Part shown: positions 1-8,568 of the stretch, in pieces | Layout of the letters: each line of letters starts with the position of its first letter | Numbering within the stretch: the first letter of the stretch is position 1 | From: Alsobacter sp045348435 | Lineage (GTDB): Bacteria > Pseudomonadota > Alphaproteobacteria > Rhizobiales > Beijerinckiaceae | Direction of reading: 5' to 3' | Assembly: GCF_045348435.1 (NCBI RefSeq) | Contig: NZ_CP157484.1 | Location: 1,674,001 to 1,738,000, forward strand | DNA: 64,000 nucleotides | Notes under the pieces: generated by a model | What the model was told of the DNA's origin: nothing | What the model saw: only the letters and a program-made list of their open reading frames with translations | The model's database searches: none | Made by a program: the position numbers and the translations under genes

Positions 1-1063
1 GCAGCGCAGCGCGAAGGCCCGCCGCTTCCGCCAGCGGCCGCAGCTTCTCGTAATGCTGGCGGGCCAGGATCTCGGTCGGCGCCATCAGGGCGGCCTGGCG
101 GCCCGCTTCGACGACGGTCGCCATCGCGATCAGGGCCACGACGGTCTTGCCCGAGCCGACATCGCCCTGAAGCAGCCGCAGCATGCGCTCGGGCGCGGCG
201 AGGTCCTTGCGGATGTCGGCGATGGCGGCGGTCTGGGCGCCGGTGAGCCCGAAGGGAAGCGACCGGATGAGACGCTCCGCGATGCGGCCGTTGCCGGCCT
301 GGGACCGTCCCGCCGCCTTCTTCATGTGCTGGCGCGCCAGCAGCAGCGCGAGCTGGCTGGCCAGGAGCTCGTCATAGGCGAGGCGGATGCGGGCCGGCGC
401 GTCGGGAGCCAGGGCGGCGGCCGCGGACGGATGATGCAGGGCGCGCAGGGCGTCGGCGAAGGACGGCGACTTGCGCGACCGCAGCCAGGCCGCGTCCTGC
501 CACTCCGGCAGGGTCGGGATGCGCTCCACCGCCGCGCCGGCCGCCTTGGCGATGCTGCGCGGACCAAGCCCGGCCGTCAGGCCGTAGACCGGCTCGAAAG
601 GCGGCATGGTTTCGACGGCGGCGGCGTCGAGCACCCTGTCGGGGTGCACCATCTGCCGGCGGCCGTCCCACATCTCGATGCGGCCAGACACCCACCGCTT
701 CTCGCCGAGCGGCAGAAGCGCCTCCATGCGGCGGGCCGAGGCGTTGAAGAAGACCAGCGCGATGTCGCCGCTGTCGTCGCTGACCACCACGCGGTAGGGC
801 GCGTTGCGGCGGTTCGGGGGACCGGGCCGATGCTCGTCCACCCTGACCTCCAGGGTGACGATGGCGTCCAGCGGCGCGTCCGCGATGCGGGGGCGGGCGC
901 TGCGGTCAATGACGCCATGCGGCAGATGGAACAGGAGGTCGACGACGCGCGCGGGCCTGCCGGGCTCGCCCAGCAGCGTGTCGTAGAGCGGCGCCATCTT
1001 CGGTCCGACGCCGGGCAGCGCGGTGACGGGCGCGAAGAGCGGGTTCAGGAGGGCAGGGCGCAT
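1..1063 (-). CDS. recG: ATP-dependent DNA helicase RecG, N-terminal part (cut by window edge)
   Basis: RecG is a superfamily 2 helicase that remodels stalled replication forks and Holliday junctions. About 354 residues are visible, roughly the first half of a protein usually near 700 residues; the gene continues past position 1. The N-terminal wedge (OB-fold) region is followed near residue 300 by the Walker A motif GDVGSGKT and then by TEILARQHYEKL, both typical of the RecG/PriA/Mfd group. The ATG at 1063 gives a start (MRPALLNPLFAPVTALPGVG) that matches the family. The gene follows the DUF1028 gene on the same strand after a 162-bp spacer carrying inverted repeats, so it probably has its own promoter. 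Identification is firm. Confidence 0.93.
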   Translation of the reverse strand, partial: MRPALLNPLFAPVTALPGVGPKMAPLYDTLLGEPGRPARVVDLLFHLPHGVIDRSARPRIADAPLDAIVTLEVRVDEHRPGPPNRRNAPYRVVVSDDSGDIALVFFNASARRMEALLPLGEKRWVSGRIEMWDGRRQMVHPDRVLDAAAVETMPPFEPVYGLTAGLGPRSIAKAAGAAVERIPTLPEWQDAAWLRSRKSPSFADALRALHHPSAAAALAPDAPARIRLAYDELLASQLALLLARQHMKKAAGRSQAGNGRIAERLIRSLPFGLTGAQTAAIADIRKDLAAPERMLRLLQGDVGSGKTVVALIAMATVVEAGRQAALMAPTEILARQHYEKLRPLAEAAGLRAAL

Positions 1064-1125
1064 GGACGATTCGCAGCCGCAAGGACGCGCAGCATACACG
1101 CGACCGCTGGCGGAGGCCCGGCGCT

Positions 1126-1224
1126 AGGCCATGCTGTGTTTCGATGAAAGCGCAGCATGGCCTGGGTTTATGGGGTGTCGCATGCTTCGTGCGAAAGCCC
1201 GGATTCCACCTGTTCGCAGCATGC
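1126..1224. repeat. Inverted repeats in the spacer upstream of recG
   Basis: A perfect 11-bp inverted repeat (AGGCCATGCTG at 1126-1136 and its complement at 1153-1163, loop 16 nt) is followed by a looser pair around GCATGC (1180-1185 and 1219-1224, with GCGAA/TTCGC next to the cores). Together they fill most of the gap between the DUF1028 stop and the recG start. There is no U-run after either hairpin on the minus strand, so a standard intrinsic terminator is not shown. They could be an mRNA hairpin ending the upstream operon or a regulator site. Confidence 0.45.
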
Positions 1225-1225
1225 T

Positions 1226-1945
1226 TTAGGCCTTGCCGGCGCGGGCGGCCTGGAACTCCTCGACCATGCGGTCGATCGCGGGACGGCTGGTCACGCCGGC
1301 CGGGTTCGCGCGCGTCGCGAAGGCGCCCGAGAACGGGATGTAGCGCTCATGCGCCACCGTCCAGAGCCGCCGCAGCTCGGCGAGGGGATCGGGATGGTCG
1401 TCCACCCGCATGTCGAGGATGGGGTATTCCTCGGTGGTCCAGACCTTGAGCGCGGCGGATTGCTTGCCCCGCTTGTCGCCCCCGGCCGCCTCGCCGGCCT
1501 CCAGCGCCAGGATCAGCCGCTCTGCCAGCGGCCGGTCGCCATGGGCCTGGTAGGCGGCGAGCGTGTCGGCGACCACGGCCGGGCCGGCCAGCATGTTGCC
1601 CGCCACCGAGACGTTCTCGGCGATGAGGTGCCCGCACCAGTCGACGCAGGCGGGGCCGGTCCAGGCGGCGTTCCGGCCCTCCCGGTCGATCACGTGCAGC
1701 TGGCGCTGGTCCCGGCCGTCGTCGTGACCGGTGAGCGCGGCCACGATGTGCTCGGCGTGGATGCCGTCGGCGAGCATGCGCAGGCCCTTGTAGCCGTAGA
1801 GAGGGTTGATGAGGGCCTGCGTGGCGAGGGCGCCGACGCCTCCGCCGCCGACGGGGCAGAGCGCCCCCACGGCGAAGAAGCGGGTGGCGACCGCGACGGC
1901 GAAGTGTCCGGTCTGCGGATCCTTGGCGACGATGGACCAGGTCAT
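1226..1945 (-). CDS. DUF1028 family protein (Ntn-hydrolase-like fold)
   Basis: This 239-residue protein has the hallmark DUF1028 N-terminus: MTWSIVAKDPQTG, a glycine-rich stretch (PVGGGGVGALATQA), and the later block ENVSVAGNML. The family is often annotated as an Ntn-hydrolase-like amidase or a cysteine/threonine peptidase relative, but no activity is firmly established. It lacks a signal peptide and should be cytoplasmic. It is the last gene of the minus-strand run of peptide-transport genes, 27 bp after the gamma-glutamyltransferase-like gene. DUF1028 genes are often found beside peptide ABC transporters and gamma-glutamyltransferases, which suggests a role in breaking down an imported peptide or amide. 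Family assignment is confident; function is inferred. Confidence 0.85.
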   Translation of the reverse strand: MTWSIVAKDPQTGHFAVAVATRFFAVGALCPVGGGGVGALATQALINPLYGYKGLRMLADGIHAEHIVAALTGHDDGRDQRQLHVIDREGRNAAWTGPACVDWCGHLIAENVSVAGNMLAGPAVVADTLAAYQAHGDRPLAERLILALEAGEAAGGDKRGKQSAALKVWTTEEYPILDMRVDDHPDPLAELRRLWTVAHERYIPFSGAFATRANPAGVTSRPAIDRMVEEFQAARAGKA

Positions 1946-1972
1946 GTCAGCTCCAGAGGGGGGCGGGGGCGC

Positions 1973-3766
1973 TCAGCGCCCGATCGCGTAGGCCTGCATG
2001 AGGCGCGGCGTCGCGGCGGCCTTGAGCACGCCGTCGGCGCCCTTTTCGGCCGCCGTCAGGCGCCCCACCGTCCAGGGCTCGGCGACCTCCACGTCGTGGC
2101 CGCGCCGGCGCAGCTCGGCGATGGTGGCCTCGCCCACGCTGGACTCCACCATCAGGTGGCCGGGCCTCGACTCGCGCGGGTAGAAGGAGGACGGGAAGTG
2201 CCCCGTGTGGAATAGCGGCAGGTCGATCGCCTCCTGCAGGTTGAGGCCGTGATGCACCCGGCGCAGGAACAGCGATAGCTGCCACTGGTCCTGCTGGTCG
2301 CCGCCCGGCGTGCCGAAGACGAGCGTCGGGACGCCGTCCTTCAGCGCCAGCGACGGCGTCAGCGTGGTGCGCGGGCGCTTGCCGGGCGCGAGACTGGTCG
2401 GCAGGCCGGGCTCGAGCCAGAACATCTGCGCGCGCGAGTTGAGCGGGAAGCCGAGCTCCGGAATCACCGGCGAGGATTGCAGCCAGCCGCCCGACGGCGT
2501 GGCCGAGATCATGTTGCCGTGCCGGTCGATGACGTCGATGTGGACGGTGTCGCCGCGCTTGGCCGTCTTGAGATGGGCCATGGTCGGCTCGCCGGCCCCG
2601 ACGCCGGTGCCCTGGTGGCGGCGGCGCGACAGGTTCTCCAGCGTATGGCGCACCTGCTCCTCAAAGCCGGGCAGCACCGAGGGGCGCAGCTCGCGGGACG
2701 CCGTATCGCCGATGAGCTTCCGGCGTTCGGCCGCGTGCGCTTCTGAGAGGAGCTGCTCGATCGGGACCTCGCAGAAATCCGGGTCGCCGTAGTAGACCTC
2801 GCGGTCCGCATAGGCGAGCTTCATCGCCTCGGCGACGAGGTGGATGTAGTCCGCCCCTGCCGGGTCGAGGCTGGCGATGTCGAACCCTTTCAGGATCGAC
2901 AGCGACTGCAGCAGCGCCGGTCCCTGGCCCCAGGGGCGCTGCTTGCACACCGTCCAGCCGTGATAGTCGTAGGTCTGCGGCGCGTCGAAGCTGGCCTGCC
3001 AGCCGGCGAGGTCCTGGCCGGTGAGGACGGCGCCGTTCTTCTGGCCGCTGGCGTCCATCACCTCGGTGGTGCGGCAGAAGCGGTCGATCGCCTCCGCCAC
3101 GAAGCCCTTCATGAAGGCGTGGCGCGCCGCCTCGATCTGCCGGACGCGGTCGCCGCCAGCCGCCTCGGCTTCGTCCAGGATGCGCTGATAGGTGGCGGCC
3201 AGCACGGGATTGCGGAACAGCGAGCGGGGCTCGGGGACCTTGCCGCCCGGGGTCCAGGTCGCCGCGGAGGTCGGCCAATCCTTGGCGAAGAACTCGGCCT
3301 GGGCGGCGATGCCGTCGCAGACGCGCGGCAGGATCGGGTGGCCGTCGCGGGCGTAGCCGATCGCCGGACCCAGGATGTCGCGCAGCGGCAGGGATCCGTG
3401 CTCGCGCAGCAGCAGCATCCAGCCGTCGAACGCGCCCGGGATGACGGTGGCCAGCAGGCCGGAGCCGGGGATCAGGTCGAGGCCGCGCGCCTTGTAGGCC
3501 TCGATGGTCGCGCCGGCGGGCGTCACGCCCTGGCTGCAGAGCACCTCCACCTTCCCGGTGCGGGCCGAATAGAACACCGCCGGCGCCTCCCCGGCCGGGC
3601 CGCACAGATGCGGCTCGACGATCTGCAGCACGAACCCGGCCGCCGCGCAGGCGTCAAAGGCGTTTCCGCCCTTCTCGAGGATCGCCATGCCGACGGCGGA
3701 GGCGATCCAATGCGTCGACGTGATGACGCCGAAGGTGCCCTGGATCTCGGGACGGGTGGTGAACAT
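1973..3766 (-). CDS. Gamma-glutamyltransferase family protein
   Basis: The 597-residue protein belongs to the gamma-glutamyltranspeptidase / cephalosporin acylase Ntn-hydrolase family, which cleaves gamma-glutamyl bonds (glutathione and related amides). The precursor self-cleaves before a conserved threonine; here it is most likely Thr407 in GDTVHIDVIDRHGNMIS, with the GGWLQSS segment downstream matching the family's substrate-binding loop. No N-terminal signal peptide is visible, so unlike E. coli Ggt it is probably cytoplasmic, in the YwrD-like branch. It sits 90 bp downstream of the transporter permease gene and 27 bp upstream of the DUF1028 gene, suggesting hydrolysis of an imported gamma-glutamyl compound. 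The exact substrate is not known. Confidence 0.88.
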   Translation of the reverse strand: MFTTRPEIQGTFGVITSTHWIASAVGMAILEKGGNAFDACAAAGFVLQIVEPHLCGPAGEAPAVFYSARTGKVEVLCSQGVTPAGATIEAYKARGLDLIPGSGLLATVIPGAFDGWMLLLREHGSLPLRDILGPAIGYARDGHPILPRVCDGIAAQAEFFAKDWPTSAATWTPGGKVPEPRSLFRNPVLAATYQRILDEAEAAGGDRVRQIEAARHAFMKGFVAEAIDRFCRTTEVMDASGQKNGAVLTGQDLAGWQASFDAPQTYDYHGWTVCKQRPWGQGPALLQSLSILKGFDIASLDPAGADYIHLVAEAMKLAYADREVYYGDPDFCEVPIEQLLSEAHAAERRKLIGDTASRELRPSVLPGFEEQVRHTLENLSRRRHQGTGVGAGEPTMAHLKTAKRGDTVHIDVIDRHGNMISATPSGGWLQSSPVIPELGFPLNSRAQMFWLEPGLPTSLAPGKRPRTTLTPSLALKDGVPTLVFGTPGGDQQDQWQLSLFLRRVHHGLNLQEAIDLPLFHTGHFPSSFYPRESRPGHLMVESSVGEATIAELRRRGHDVEVAEPWTVGRLTAAEKGADGVLKAAATPRLMQAYAIGR

Positions 3767-3856
3767 GGGCCTTCGCCTTCTTGTGCGCGGGAGGAGATCG
3801 GGATCGATCCGCCGAAGCTGCGCAGGCGCCTCGGCGGACCCGTTCAGGTCGAAGCG

Positions 3857-4732
3857 TCAGGTCTCGCGAGGGTCGAGCGCGTCGCGCAGGCCGTCGCCCA
3901 GGAGGTTGAAGCCGAGCACGGTCATGAAGATGCCGACCCCGGGGAACATCGACATCCACCACTGCCCCTGCTGCAGGAAGTTCTTGCCCGTGTTGAGCAT
4001 CGCGCCCCAGCTCGGGGCTGGCGGCTGCTGGCCCAGCCCGAGGAAGGACAGGCTCGCCTCGGCGATGATCGCCTGGGCGATGATCAGCGTCGCCTGCACC
4101 AGGATGGGGGCGAAGATGTTGGGGATGACGTAGCGCGCCAGGATCCACCGGTCTGGCAGGCCGATGGCGCGGGCTCCCTCGACATAGTCCTCCGTCTTCA
4201 CCGCCAGCGTCTGCGCGCGGGTGAGCCGGGTGAAGATCGGCGCGGCCGCGATGCCGATCGCGATCATGGCGTTGGTCAGGCTCGCGCCCAGCACGCTGCC
4301 CAGCGCGATGGCCAGGATCAGGAACGGGCAGGCCAGCATCGCCTCCGTGCAGCGCGAGATCACGGCGTCGATCCAGCCGCCGAAATAGCCGGCGGCCAGG
4401 CCGAGCGGCCCGCCGATGGAGACCGCGATCGTGACCGAGACGATGCCCGCCAGCAGCGACGCCCGCGCGCCGTAGACCACCCGCGCCAGCACGTCGCGGC
4501 CGAGGTCGTCGGTGCCGAACCAGTGCGCCCAGGACGGGGCCTTGCGCACCAGCGACCAGGACGTCTTGATCGGATCGTCCGCCAGCACATACGGGCCGAG
4601 GAACGCGATCAGCGCGAAGGCGACGACCACGGTCCCGCCGATCAGCGCGGAGCGGTTGCGCAGGAGCTTGCCCCAGACCCGGCTTCGCGGCGCCGGGATG
4701 GCCTGTTCGGCCGTGTCGAGCGCGATGGTCAT
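3857..4732 (-). CDS. Peptide/nickel-type ABC transporter permease, DppC/OppC-like
   Basis: This 291-residue inner-membrane permease has the N-terminal OppC leader and the conserved HWFGTDDLGRDVLARVVYGAR segment of the DppC/GsiD group. The EAA cytoplasmic loop (EGARAIGLPDRWILARYVIPN) is followed by EASLSFLGLG. About six membrane helices are expected. It pairs with the DppB-like permease just upstream to form the channel of an ABC importer. The start at 4732 was chosen because it overlaps the stop of that gene in a TGATG arrangement, implying coupled translation. The open frame runs much further upstream, but that part is antisense-frame noise across the DppB gene. Confidence 0.93.
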   Translation of the reverse strand: MTIALDTAEQAIPAPRSRVWGKLLRNRSALIGGTVVVAFALIAFLGPYVLADDPIKTSWSLVRKAPSWAHWFGTDDLGRDVLARVVYGARASLLAGIVSVTIAVSIGGPLGLAAGYFGGWIDAVISRCTEAMLACPFLILAIALGSVLGASLTNAMIAIGIAAAPIFTRLTRAQTLAVKTEDYVEGARAIGLPDRWILARYVIPNIFAPILVQATLIIAQAIIAEASLSFLGLGQQPPAPSWGAMLNTGKNFLQQGQWWMSMFPGVGIFMTVLGFNLLGDGLRDALDPRET

Positions 4733-5676
4733 CAGCGCACCTTCAGCCTGGGATTGAGCACCACGTAGAGCACGTCGGCCAGCAGGTTGAGGCCGATATA
4801 GCCGATCGCGGTGCACAGGACGACGCCCTGCACGACCGCGTAGTCGCGGTTGAACACGGCGTCGACGATGAGCTTGCCGAAGCCCGGGATCGTGAAGATC
4901 TGCTCGGTCAGCACCGCGCCGGCCAGCAGCTCGCCGAACAGCAGCGTGCCGATGGTCACGACCGGGATCAGCGCGTTGCGCAGCGCGTGCTTGAGGATCA
5001 CGCGCGGCTCCAGCAGTCCCTTGGCGCGGGCGGTGCGCACATAGTCCTGCCGCAACACCCCCAGCATGGCGCTTCGGGTGTGGCGCATCATCGATGCGGC
5101 GAGCGCGTTGCCGAGCACGAAGGCCGGCATGATCATCGTCTTCAGGTTCTGCGACACGCTCTCGCTCAGCGGCGTGTAGCCGGACGCCGGCAGCCAGTTC
5201 AGCTGCACCGAGATCAGGAAAATCAGCAGGATGCCGAGGAAGAAGTTGGGGATGGAGAGCCCCCACAGCGCGACGGCGGTCGCCCCGTAGTCCCACGCCG
5301 TGCCCTTGCGCACGGCGGCCATCACGCCGGCCGGGATGCCGATCAGGATGGCGAAGCTCATCGCCATGGCGGCGAGCTGCAGGGTGACGGGCAGCTTGTC
5401 CTTGATCAACGCCAGCACCGGCACATTGGTGCGCAGCGAGACCCCGAGATTGCCCTGCAGGGCCTGGCCCGCCCAGGCGAGGTACTGGATCGGGAGAGGG
5501 TCGTTGAGATGGTACTTCTCGCGCAGGAGCTCGATCACCGCCGGATCGCGCTCCTCGCCCGCCAGCACCAGGATGGGATCGCCCGGCAGCAGCTTTTGCA
5601 GCGTGAAGACGAAGATCGACACCAGGATGATGGTCGGGATCGCGATGAGAATGCGCCGCCCGATGAAGCTCAGCAT
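4732..5676 (-). CDS. Peptide/nickel-type ABC transporter permease, DppB/OppB-like
   Basis: A 314-residue permease starting MLSFIGRRILIAIPTIILVS, the classic first helix of OppB/DppB. It carries GDPILVLAGEERDP, the periplasmic helix-breaking region of the family, and an EAA loop (YVRTARAKGLLEPRVILKHALRN) that contacts the ATPase. It makes the other half of the transmembrane channel with the next gene, overlapping it by one base. A 238-bp spacer holding two strong inverted repeats separates it from the upstream binding-protein gene, which could uncouple their expression levels. The substrate is inferred to be short peptides or gamma-glutamyl compounds from the downstream enzymes. Confidence 0.93.
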   Translation of the reverse strand: MLSFIGRRILIAIPTIILVSIFVFTLQKLLPGDPILVLAGEERDPAVIELLREKYHLNDPLPIQYLAWAGQALQGNLGVSLRTNVPVLALIKDKLPVTLQLAAMAMSFAILIGIPAGVMAAVRKGTAWDYGATAVALWGLSIPNFFLGILLIFLISVQLNWLPASGYTPLSESVSQNLKTMIMPAFVLGNALAASMMRHTRSAMLGVLRQDYVRTARAKGLLEPRVILKHALRNALIPVVTIGTLLFGELLAGAVLTEQIFTIPGFGKLIVDAVFNRDYAVVQGVVLCTAIGYIGLNLLADVLYVVLNPRLKVR

Positions 5677-5711
5677 GGACGACGCCTCGCGGATAACGGA
5701 TCGACCGAACC

Positions 5712-5856
5712 CTCGCCGTCATCCCCGGCCGGCGCCGCGAACCGGCGCAGGGGAAGGGGATCCGGCAGCCGGGCGCCTGGCCGCGAAACGCAAGCGAGGC
5801 CGTGAACGGCATCCTGGTCCTGGCCCGCTGCGCAGGCCGCCGGGGATGACGGCGAG
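5712..5856. repeat. Intergenic element bounded by 18-bp perfect inverted repeats
   Basis: The arms CTCGCCGTCATCCCCGGC (5712-5729) and its exact complement (5839-5856) bound 109 bp with no gene. Ends of the type GTCATCCCCGGC are typical of small dispersed palindromic intergenic elements in Rhizobiales genomes. Only one copy is visible in this window. It lies inside the operon between the binding-protein and DppB genes, so it will be transcribed and could fold into a long stem. Confidence 0.55.
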
Positions 5857-5884
5857 TTGGCGATCATCATACCTGCCCTGGTGG

Positions 5885-5908
5885 GGCGCGCCCCTGTGGG
5901 GGCGCGCC
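5885..5908 (-). other. Strong hairpin just after the binding-protein stop codon
   Basis: GGCGCGCCCC (5885-5894), a 4-nt loop and GGGGCGCGCC (5899-5908) form a perfect 10-bp GC stem 7 bp beyond the binding-protein stop codon. There is no U-run, so it is more likely an mRNA 3'-end stabiliser or processing barrier than a terminator. Such hairpins often let the binding protein be made in excess over its permeases. Confidence 0.5.
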
Positions 5909-5914
5909 GCGGCC

Positions 5915-7450
5915 TCACGACTTCTTCACGTTCTCGAGGCGGATCATGCCGTCCGGGTGGGGCTGGAAGCCGGTCAGCGACTTCTTCAGGCCCCAGATCC
6001 AGCTCTCGTGATAGATCGTGATCACCGGCAGGTCCTTGGCCAGGATCGCCTGCGCGGCGTCATAGCGCTTCTTGCGCTCGTTCTGGTCGGAGATGGTGCG
6101 CGCCTCGTCCAGCAGCTTGTCCACCTCCGGATTGCAGTACTTCCAGTCGTTCAGGTTGCCCTTGCAGGTCACGAAGGCGTGGATGTTGCCGTCCGGATCG
6201 GGCCGGCCCGACCAGCCATACTGGTTGGCTTCGAAGTTCCCCTTGGTGCCCTCGTTCAGCATGGTGGCGAACTCGGTCGCCCGCAGCTGGATGTCGAAGC
6301 CGGCCTCCGCCGCCATGGACTGGATCACCTGCATGACCGCCTGCGAGCGCGGGCTGTTGGACATGGTGACCTCGAACTTGACCGGCGTCTTCACGCCGGC
6401 CTCCTTCAGGAGCGCCTTGGCCTTCTCCACGTCGCGCTGCGGGATCGGGATCTGGGCGTTGTAGTAGAAGTTCTTGGGCGAGAAGTACTGGTTGCCGGGG
6501 CTGAACTGGCCCTCGAACACCACCTGGTTGATGGCGTCGCGATCCAGCGAGAGCTCTAGCGCCTGGCGCACGCGCTTGTCCTGGCCGATCGGCGTCTTGG
6601 CGCGGTCGGAATTGGCCAGGTTGACGTTGATCGCCTGGTAGCCGAGGCCCACGGCGGACGTTGTCGTCAGGTTCGCGTCGCCCTTGGCGGTCTTTACGTC
6701 GGTCGGCTCGAGGCGCTCGATGATGTCGAGATCGCCCGACCGGAGATTGGCGAGCCGGACGGTTGAGTCGGGGATCGGCAGATAGGTGATCTTGTCGAAG
6801 GAGAAGGCCTGCTTGTTCCAGTAGTCCTGGAACTTCTCCAGCACGATGCGGTCGTTCTGCACGCGCTCGACGAACTTGTAGGGCCCGGAGCAGACCGGCT
6901 TGGCGCCCAGATTGGCGCCGGCCTCCTTGGCGGCCTTGGGCGACACCATCATGCCGGCGCGATCCGAAAGCTGCGCCAGCACGGTCACGTCCGGCTGGCT
7001 CATGACCAGGCGGACGGTCATCGGATCGACGACCTCCACCTTCTCCACCGAGGCGATCTCGCTCTTGCGGCGGGATTCCGGCAGCGTCTTGGCGCGCTCG
7101 ATGTTAAACTTGACGGCCTCGGCGTCAAAGGGCTCGCCGTCGTGGAACTTGACGCCGCTGCGCAGCTTGAACGTCAGCGACTTGTTGTCCGGCGCCCACT
7201 CCCACGACGTCGCCAGCCGCGGCGTGAATTTCAGGTCGGGCGAGACGTCCACGAGCTTGTCGCAGAGCGCCGTGAAGACGATGCGGCCGACGAAGGTGCG
7301 GGCCTGGTGGGGGTCCATGACGTCGGCGTCCTCGGCAAGGCCGACCCGCAGGGACTGCGCGAAGGCGCCGCCCGCGAAACCGGCGGTCGCGACCGTGAGC
7401 GCGGTCGCGCAGGCCAGGTGGCGCAGCGTTCGGTGTGTGGTCGTCGTCAT
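5915..7450 (-). CDS. Periplasmic peptide-binding protein (SBP family 5)
   Basis: The 511-residue protein begins with a basic region and a hydrophobic signal segment ending AFA before QSLRVG, a good signal-peptidase I site, so it is periplasmic. The mature part follows the DppA/OppA/GsiB plan: an early region with DVMDPHQART, the conserved LTFKLRSGVKFHDGEPFDAE block, and SGPYKFVE. It captures the substrate for the two permeases and two ATPases encoded around it. Its ATG overlaps the stop of the preceding ATPase gene (ATGA), so the order in transcription is ATPase, ATPase, binding protein, permeases, enzymes. Specificity cannot be read from sequence; the adjacent gamma-glutamyltransferase suggests gamma-glutamyl peptides. 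Confidence 0.93.
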   Translation of the reverse strand: MTTTTHRTLRHLACATALTVATAGFAGGAFAQSLRVGLAEDADVMDPHQARTFVGRIVFTALCDKLVDVSPDLKFTPRLATSWEWAPDNKSLTFKLRSGVKFHDGEPFDAEAVKFNIERAKTLPESRRKSEIASVEKVEVVDPMTVRLVMSQPDVTVLAQLSDRAGMMVSPKAAKEAGANLGAKPVCSGPYKFVERVQNDRIVLEKFQDYWNKQAFSFDKITYLPIPDSTVRLANLRSGDLDIIERLEPTDVKTAKGDANLTTTSAVGLGYQAINVNLANSDRAKTPIGQDKRVRQALELSLDRDAINQVVFEGQFSPGNQYFSPKNFYYNAQIPIPQRDVEKAKALLKEAGVKTPVKFEVTMSNSPRSQAVMQVIQSMAAEAGFDIQLRATEFATMLNEGTKGNFEANQYGWSGRPDPDGNIHAFVTCKGNLNDWKYCNPEVDKLLDEARTISDQNERKKRYDAAQAILAKDLPVITIYHESWIWGLKKSLTGFQPHPDGMIRLENVKKS

Positions 7451-8568
7451 GGCGTCAGTTCTCCCCTGGGCGTCGTTGTCTCGATCGGCGCATCCGGCCG
7501 GGCGCCGATCTCCTGGCGTCGGCGGTGATCCTTGTAGAGCGCCAGCCTGCGCGCTTTCGCGGGGCTGTCGGCTGGTCCGAGCGCCCGGCCCGCCGTCTCC
7601 GGCGGAAGGGTCTCGTAGAAATGGCAGGCGGCGAGCCGTCCCTCCGATCCCCTCAGGAGCGGCTCCTCGACCCTGCAGCGCTCCTGCGCGAACGGGCAGC
7701 GGGTGTGGAAGCGGCAGCCCGAGGGCGGGTTCGCCGGACTGGGGATGTCTCCCTCCAGCAAGCGGCGCTCGGCCCGGACGCCCGGGATCGGCAGCGGGAT
7801 CGCGCTGAGAAGCGCGCGCGTGTAGGGATGCAGCGGCTCCGCGTACAGGGACGCCGTCGGGGCGACCTCGACGATCTTGCCGAGATACATGACGATGACC
7901 CGGTCGCTCATGTGCCGGATCACGGCGAGGTCATGGGCGATGATGATCAGCGTGAGGGCGAAGCGCTCCTTCAAGTCCTCCAGCAGGTTGATCACCTGCG
8001 CCTGGATCGAGACGTCCAGCGCCGAGACGGGTTCGTCGCCGATCACCAGACGGGGCGAACTGGCGAGCGCGCGGGCGATCCCGATGCGCTGGCGCTGTCC
8101 GCCCGAGAACTCGTGCGGGTAGCGGTCGGCGTGGTCGGGGCGCAGCCCCACGGTCTGCAGCAGGTCGAGGGTCTTTTCGCGGCGGGCCTTGGTGGAGCCC
8201 TCGCCATGCAGCCACAGCGGCTCGCCGACGATGTCGGCCACCGTCATGCGCGGGTTGAGCGACGAGAACGGGTCCTGGAACACCATCTGCATCTCGCCCC
8301 GGAGGCGGCGCAGGCCCGCGGCGTCGAGCCCGACGAGGTCCTGGCCCTCGAACGAGACGGATCCCGCCGTGGGCTCGATGAGCCGCATCAGCATGCGCCC
8401 CACGGTGGACTTGCCGCAGCCGGACTCGCCGACGATGGCCAGGGTCTCGCCCTTCTCGACCGCGAAGGACACGCCGTCCACGGCGCGGATGACGGTGGGC
8501 TTCTCAAACAGCCCGCCGCCGCTGCGGAAATGCTTCTTGAGGCCCTCGGCCTCCAGGATCGCGCTCAC
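7447..8568 (-). CDS. Peptide ABC transporter ATP-binding protein, DppF/OppF-like
   Basis: A 373-residue ATPase with Walker A (GESGCGKST), Q-loop (MVFQDPFSSLNPR), signature (FSGGQRQR), Walker B (RLVIGDEPVSALD) and H-loop (IIAHDLAVI). The oligopeptide-transporter C-terminal domain follows, with HPYTRALLSAIP and the cysteine cluster CRFHTRCPFAQERC that in some relatives binds an iron-sulfur cluster. A GTG start at 8568 is preferred because it overlaps the stop of the upstream ATPase gene as GTGA and gives the normal N-terminus (SAILEAEGLKKHF). The open frame extends a further 880 bp upstream, but only as a shadow of the other ATPase gene. It drives import together with the DppD-like partner. Confidence 0.92.
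   Translation of the reverse strand: MSAILEAEGLKKHFRSGGGLFEKPTVIRAVDGVSFAVEKGETLAIVGESGCGKSTVGRMLMRLIEPTAGSVSFEGQDLVGLDAAGLRRLRGEMQMVFQDPFSSLNPRMTVADIVGEPLWLHGEGSTKARREKTLDLLQTVGLRPDHADRYPHEFSGGQRQRIGIARALASSPRLVIGDEPVSALDVSIQAQVINLLEDLKERFALTLIIIAHDLAVIRHMSDRVIVMYLGKIVEVAPTASLYAEPLHPYTRALLSAIPLPIPGVRAERRLLEGDIPSPANPPSGCRFHTRCPFAQERCRVEEPLLRGSEGRLAACHFYETLPPETAGRALGPADSPAKARRLALYKDHRRRQEIGARPDAPIETTTPRGELTP

Noticed and set aside
2840..4768. 642-codon plus-strand open frame
   Set aside because: Antisense to the gamma-glutamyltransferase-like and permease genes, whose motifs are unambiguous.
4733..5812. Upstream extension of the DppC-like gene, suggesting a fused protein
   Set aside because: The extension is another frame of the DppB-like gene. 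The TGATG overlap at 4732 gives the natural start.
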